Positions 6,161-9,143 of a DNA stretch of 9,143 bases are shown piece by piece. Where the stretch lies: the NCBI GenBank assembly GCA_020443945.1, contig JAIZWN010000271.1, positions 1-9,143 of the forward strand, given 5' to 3'. The notes beneath the pieces are model-generated. The model saw nothing but the letters and a program-made list of their open reading frames with translations. It was not told the origin of the DNA and did no database searches. Each line of letters opens with the position of its first letter. Within the stretch, counting starts at the first letter, position 1. The stretch is from Candidatus Thiosymbion ectosymbiont of Robbea hypermnestra (GTDB taxonomy: Bacteria; Pseudomonadota; Gammaproteobacteria; Chromatiales; Chromatiaceae). The translations under genes and the position numbers were made by a program.

Positions 6161-6820
6161 ATGCTCCAGGTTGTCGATCTGGCGTGCCGACGTGGGGACC
6201 GCCGCTTGTTCTCCCACCTGAGCTTTGCTCTGGAGCCCGGAACCCTGCTGCATGTACGCGGACGCAACGGCAGCGGCAAGACGACCCTGCTGCGCGCCTT
6301 GTGCGGTCTGTTCATGCCGGAGGCCGGGGCGATCCACTGGCAAGGGGAAGACAGCCGTGCGAGCGAGCGCTATCGGGCGGATCTGCTCTACTGCGGACAC
6401 CTGAACGGCATCAAGGGCGACCTGACCGGGCTCGAGAACCTGCGCATAGCGGCGACCCTGGACGGCAACCCGGTAGAGGACGAGCGGCTCTGGTCTGCGT
6501 TGGCGCAAATGGGCCTGGCGGGCTGCGAGGATCTGCCCACCAGGGCGCTCTCCCAGGGCCAGAAACGGCGGGGCGCCCTGGCCCGTCTCCTGGTGAGCCG
6601 GGCGCCCTTGTGGCTCCTGGACGAGCCCTTCAGCGCCCTGGATACGGATGCGGTGGACCTTCTGCGGCGGCTGATCGCCGAACGGATAACCGACGGTGGC
6701 TTGGTGGTTCTGACCAGCCACCAGGAGATCGCGCTCGCCTCGGGCCGGGTCCGGCACCTGTACCTCGGGGACTACGCGCGGGAGTCGGCCGGAGAAACCG
6801 TCGGCGAGCCCGACCGGTAG
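6161..6820 (+). CDS. ccmA: CcmA, ATP-binding subunit of the heme exporter complex (cytochrome c maturation system I)
   Basis: CcmA is the cytoplasmic ATPase of the CcmABCD complex, which releases heme-loaded CcmE for delivery of heme to periplasmic c-type cytochromes. The product is 219 residues. The N-terminal phrase CRRGDRRLFSHLSF is typical of CcmA. Walker A GRNGSGKTT is at 34-42, the ABC signature LSQGQKRR at 130-137, Walker B LWLLDEPFSALD at 150-161, and the switch histidine H187 in LTSHQE. No membrane segments or signal peptide are seen. The ATG at 6161 has AGGA at 6152-6155, a well-placed ribosome site. ccmB starts 4 bases after its stop, so the two are surely co-transcribed. A possible promoter, TTGACG at 6112-6117, lies inside the palindromic repeat, but the -10 is poor. 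Confidence 0.95.
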   Translation: MLQVVDLACRRGDRRLFSHLSFALEPGTLLHVRGRNGSGKTTLLRALCGLFMPEAGAIHWQGEDSRASERYRADLLYCGHLNGIKGDLTGLENLRIAATLDGNPVEDERLWSALAQMGLAGCEDLPTRALSQGQKRRGALARLLVSRAPLWLLDEPFSALDTDAVDLLRRLIAERITDGGLVVLTSHQEIALASGRVRHLYLGDYARESAGETVGEPDR

Positions 6821-6824
6821 CAAT

Positions 6825-7496
6825 ATGCGACGGGTATTCTTCTGCATCCTGGGGCGCGACCTGCGGCTCGCCCTGCGCCGGCGCACGGAGGTGCTGACGC
6901 CCCTGCTCTTCTTCCTGATCGTGGTCAGTCTGTTTCCCCTCGGCGTAGGCACCGAAAAGCAGGTCCTGCGCGCCTTGGGGCCGGGGGTAGTCTGGGTGGC
7001 GGCCCTCCTGGCCTCCCTGCTGGCCCTGGAACGGCTGTTCGCGGCGGACCACGAGGACGGCACCCTGGAACAGCTGGTGCTGACGCCCCAGCCCCTGTCC
7101 GTCCTGGTGCTGGCCAAGGTAACGGCCCACTGGCTGCTGACCGGGCTGCCCCTGGTGATGGTCGCGCCGCTGATCGCGCTGCAATATCATCTGCCGGAGG
7201 CGTCCCGCACGGCGATGCTGCTCTCCCTGCTGGTGGGAACGCCGATCCTCGGCCTGATCGGCGCCATCGGCGCGGCCCTGACCCTGGGACTGCGCGGCGG
7301 CGGGGTCCTGCTGTCCCTGTTGATCCTGCCCTTGTATATCCCGGTGCTGGTATACGGCGCCGGGGCGGTAACCGTGAGCGCCATCGAGAGCGCGGATGCC
7401 CTGCCCTACTTCTCGTTGCTCGGGGCCTTTTTGCTGCTGGCGCTGCTCTTCTCGCCCCTGGCGGCGGCGGCGGCGCTACGGATCTCGTTGGAATAG
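6825..7496 (+). CDS. ccmB: CcmB, membrane subunit of the heme exporter complex
   Basis: CcmB is the inner-membrane partner of CcmA. The 223-residue product shares with E. coli CcmB the phrases LFFLIVVSLFPLGVG, GVVWVAALLASLLALERLF, DGTLEQLVL, VLAKVTAHWLLTGLPL, GLRGGGVLLSLLILPLYIP and the ending AAALRISLE. Six hydrophobic segments are visible at roughly residues 22-42, 52-70, 95-120, 128-155, 160-182 and 195-216. The length matches the family. The start ATG at 6825 follows ccmA by 4 bases and has no clear ribosome site of its own, which suggests translational coupling. In many genomes ccmC and ccmD come next; here they do not, so CcmC must be encoded elsewhere if the pathway works. Confidence 0.95.
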   Translation: MRRVFFCILGRDLRLALRRRTEVLTPLLFFLIVVSLFPLGVGTEKQVLRALGPGVVWVAALLASLLALERLFAADHEDGTLEQLVLTPQPLSVLVLAKVTAHWLLTGLPLVMVAPLIALQYHLPEASRTAMLLSLLVGTPILGLIGAIGAALTLGLRGGGVLLSLLILPLYIPVLVYGAGAVTVSAIESADALPYFSLLGAFLLLALLFSPLAAAAALRISLE

Positions 7497-7513
7497 CCTT
7501 GATCGAGAGAGAC

Positions 7514-7903
7514 ATGTCCGATCCCACCCTGGAGAATGAAACCGGTTGCGCCTGGCGGGAGCCCTTCGCATTGCAGGTCCTCGGCGACAGCATGGAACCC
7601 GAATTCCCGGATCGCTGCATCGTCATCATCGAGCAGGCCGAACGCTGCCGCCACGGCATGTATGTCTTCGCGGAGGTGGAGGGCGTGCGCTGGTTCCGGC
7701 AGTATCGGGTAGACGAGCAGGGCGGGGAATGGTTGATCGCCTTAAACCCCCTGTACCCTGAAATCGACCTCACGGGCCTCGAATGGAAGCCGCTGGGGAT
7801 CATCATCCAGCGCAACATCCGGCGCCGGATCAAGCATTACAACTACCAGGCCGGATCCCTTACCCCGGAGGTCGGGACCCTCGATCCCACCGGGTCGGGC
7901 TGA
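7514..7903 (+). CDS. Stand-alone S24/LexA-fold protein, probably not an active protease
   Basis: The 129-residue product has only the Peptidase_S24 (LexA/UmuD C-terminal) fold and no helix-turn-helix domain. FALQVLGDSMEPEF at 18-31 holds the nucleophile-type Ser (S26) in GDSMEP; CIVII and HGMYVFAE match the next strands. Aligning with E. coli LexA by eye puts R62 of WFRQYR where LexA has its catalytic K156, so the Ser-Lys dyad seems lost. No Ala-Gly self-cleavage site is evident. The tail after about residue 105 is basic (QRNIRRRIKHYNY), then Pro/Gly-rich. I chose the ATG at 7514 over an in-frame TTG at 7499; GAGAGAG just before it is a modest ribosome site. It begins 17 bases after ccmB, so it is probably in the same transcript. 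From memory, similar short S24 proteins occur in other Beta- and Gammaproteobacteria; I know of no established function. Confidence 0.8.
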   Translation: MSDPTLENETGCAWREPFALQVLGDSMEPEFPDRCIVIIEQAERCRHGMYVFAEVEGVRWFRQYRVDEQGGEWLIALNPLYPEIDLTGLEWKPLGIIIQRNIRRRIKHYNYQAGSLTPEVGTLDPTGSG

Positions 7904-8001
7904 GACGGCCGATTTCGGTGCCTCCCGTGCAACCTCCGACCCCCTTACACGCCCGCGCGGCCGGCACCCGACCAGCGTCCCCTGCCGCGGGCGAATCCGG
8001 C

Positions 8002-9066
8002 GTGAACGGCAGCGGCACACCGCGGCTCGCAACCCTCTCGGCCCTGACCCTGCTCCTACTCCTGACCGGCTGCGGCGCGGACGACACGACCGGACACGCG
8101 CACGGGCAACGACCATCCAGGGATCACCTGGTAGCCGCCTTCACCGCCGAGCACGACCGGGTGGCCGCCCATCACGAGCGCCCCGGCTCCCTGCGTTTCC
8201 GCCGCCTGGTGCGTATCCACAGTCGGGAAGAAGGGCGCGTGATCGAGCTCCCGGTCTTCGAGGGCGACCGGATCGCGCGGGGGGCCCTCCTGGTCCGGCT
8301 CGAAGACGATCTGCTCCGGGTCCAGCTCGACAAGGCCCATGCCACCAAGCGACAGAAGCGGCTGGACCTGCAACGCCAGGAGGGCCTGCGGTCGCGGCGC
8401 GCCGTCTCCGAGGACGAGCTCGCCCAGGCCCGCACGGCCCTCGCCGTGGCCCAGGCCGAGGAACGGCTGCTGGAGACGCGCCTGACCTTTACCGCGATTC
8501 GGGCGCCCTTCGCCGGCGTCATCACCGAACGGCATGTGGAGCCCGGGGATTTCGTCACCAAGAACAACCACCTGCTGACCCTGGCCGACCCCGCCTCCCT
8601 GATCGCCGCGGTCCATGCCTCCGAGCTGATCCTGCCCCGGCTCGAGCCGGGAGATCCGGTGGAACTGCGCATCGATGCCCTGGGCCCCCGCCGCTTTCCG
8701 GGCAAGATCCTGCGTATCCACCCGGCCTTGTCCCAGGCCAGCCGTCAGGCCATCGTCGAGGTAGCCATGACCCCGGTCCCGGACGGGGCCCGCGCCGGCC
8801 AGTTCGTCCGCGCGACCCTGAACACCGCCGCCGTCGACCGGCTCCTGGTGCCTTTCCGCGCCGTGCGCCGGGATCGGGAAGGGGAATTCCTGTGGCTGCC
8901 GGACGCCGAAGGAAAGGCGACGCAACGCCCGGTACGCACGGGCCTGCGCATCGCCGACCGCATCGAAATTCTGGAGGGCCTGAAACCCGGCGAGCAGGTG
9001 GTCACCCGTGGCTTTTCCGGCCTTGTGCCGGGCAAGCGGGTGCGGGTCGTCACCGACAATCCCTAA
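8002..9066 (+). CDS. Lipoprotein periplasmic adaptor (membrane fusion protein) of an RND-type efflux system
   Basis: Adaptors of this kind bridge an inner-membrane pump and an outer-membrane channel. From a GTG at 8002 the product is 354 residues and starts with a lipoprotein signal: R8, a Leu-rich core, and the lipobox LTGC with C24. A first lipoyl half-motif follows (GRVIELPVFEGDRIARG, about 78-94), then a charged helical hairpin (about 104-165, containing AVSEDELAQARTALAVAQAE), and the second lipoyl half (AIRAPFAGVITERHVEPGD). The beta-barrel and membrane-proximal domains come next (EILEGLKPGEQVVTRGFSGL). In-frame GTG codons at 7918 and 7927 would add a Pro-rich leader before the signal and are less likely. 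The stretch between lipobox and lipoyl domain is His-rich (HAHG, HH). The gene is 98 bases after the S24-like gene. No pump gene follows within the window, so the substrate and partner are unknown. Confidence 0.88.
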   Translation: MNGSGTPRLATLSALTLLLLLTGCGADDTTGHAHGQRPSRDHLVAAFTAEHDRVAAHHERPGSLRFRRLVRIHSREEGRVIELPVFEGDRIARGALLVRLEDDLLRVQLDKAHATKRQKRLDLQRQEGLRSRRAVSEDELAQARTALAVAQAEERLLETRLTFTAIRAPFAGVITERHVEPGDFVTKNNHLLTLADPASLIAAVHASELILPRLEPGDPVELRIDALGPRRFPGKILRIHPALSQASRQAIVEVAMTPVPDGARAGQFVRATLNTAAVDRLLVPFRAVRRDREGEFLWLPDAEGKATQRPVRTGLRIADRIEILEGLKPGEQVVTRGFSGLVPGKRVRVVTDNP

Positions 9067-9110
9067 GGGGTGTTCTCAATTCTCACAGTAGAGTAGAGGA
9101 CAGGTTTCCC

Positions 9111-9143
9111 GTGTCCTTAGATTTGGCCTATCCGTTCCCGCCC
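9111..9143 (+). CDS. Start of a further gene, 11 codons only (possibly an MBL-fold hydrolase)
   Basis: A GTG at 9111 opens MSLDLAYPFPP to the window edge. AGAGGA at 9095-9100 is a ribosome site 10 bases upstream. The phrase YPFPP near the N-terminus reminds me of a family of metallo-beta-lactamase-fold hydrolases that begin this way. Eleven residues cannot prove that. It does not look like the N-terminus of an RND pump. Confidence 0.35.
   Translation, partial: MSLDLAYPFPP

Noticed and set aside
5245..6897. 550-codon plus-strand frame spanning rho, the spacer and ccmA
   Set aside because: It is out of frame with two certain genes and yields an Arg/His/Pro-rich sequence with no recognisable domain.
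6925..7833. 302-codon minus-strand frame across ccmB and the S24-like gene
   Set aside because: It opposes two well-supported genes and its product is Arg/Pro/Ala-rich noise.
1..9143. CRISPR array, tRNA or rRNA genes
   Set aside because: I saw no regularly spaced direct repeats, no cloverleaf with a CCA-type acceptor end, and no ribosomal RNA signature on either strand.

Overview
This window reads as chromosome from a GC-rich gammaproteobacterium. The strongest evidence is the block rhlB (minus) / trxA (plus) / rho (plus), which has the same gene order and orientation as in E. coli and many other Gammaproteobacteria. The predicted RhlB, TrxA and Rho proteins match the E. coli proteins motif for motif. 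System I cytochrome c maturation genes (ccmA, ccmB) and a lipoprotein-type efflux adaptor fit a respiratory, free-living Gram-negative. The genus cannot be told from sequence alone.

Layout. Bases 1-507 (minus) are the first 169 codons of an IS481-type transposase that runs off the left edge. Bases 695-1561 (plus) encode a 288-residue, mostly helical protein that I do not recognise. Bases 1588-2185 (minus) hold what looks like the wreck of a tandem restriction-modification pair: a 69-codon C-terminal piece resembling a DNA methyltransferase, then a nuclease-like gene whose middle is missing and whose two ends lie in different frames. These relics are roughly 50% GC, clearly poorer than their neighbours, and they abut the stop codon of rhlB directly. 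So the left quarter is a small, decayed accessory region inserted next to a conserved housekeeping block.

Bases 2186-6010 are that block. rhlB has a long Arg/Lys-rich tail. A 234-bp divergent spacer carries a perfect 10-bp inverted repeat on the rhlB side. trxA starts at GTG. A 594-bp region without a recognised gene separates trxA from rho. The 180 bases nearest rho are strongly C-rich and G-poor (68 C to 38 G), which suits a Rho-loading, self-attenuating leader as known for E. coli rho.

Bases 6011-9143 are another plus-strand run. A pair of overlapping hairpins and a 60-bp palindromic repeat separate rho from ccmA. ccmA and ccmB (heme exporter ATPase and membrane subunit) follow 4 bases apart. 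Where ccmC would often come next there is a small stand-alone S24/LexA-fold protein, in which the catalytic lysine appears to be arginine. Then comes a lipoprotein periplasmic adaptor of the RND/HlyD type with no pump gene beside it, and the first 11 codons of a further gene at the right edge.

Most of the window is well-understood core genome. The parts that deserve a second look are the restriction-modification relic fused in frame behind rhlB, the rho leader, the S24-like protein replacing ccmC, and the unrecognised 288-residue protein. I see no convincing complete new system.
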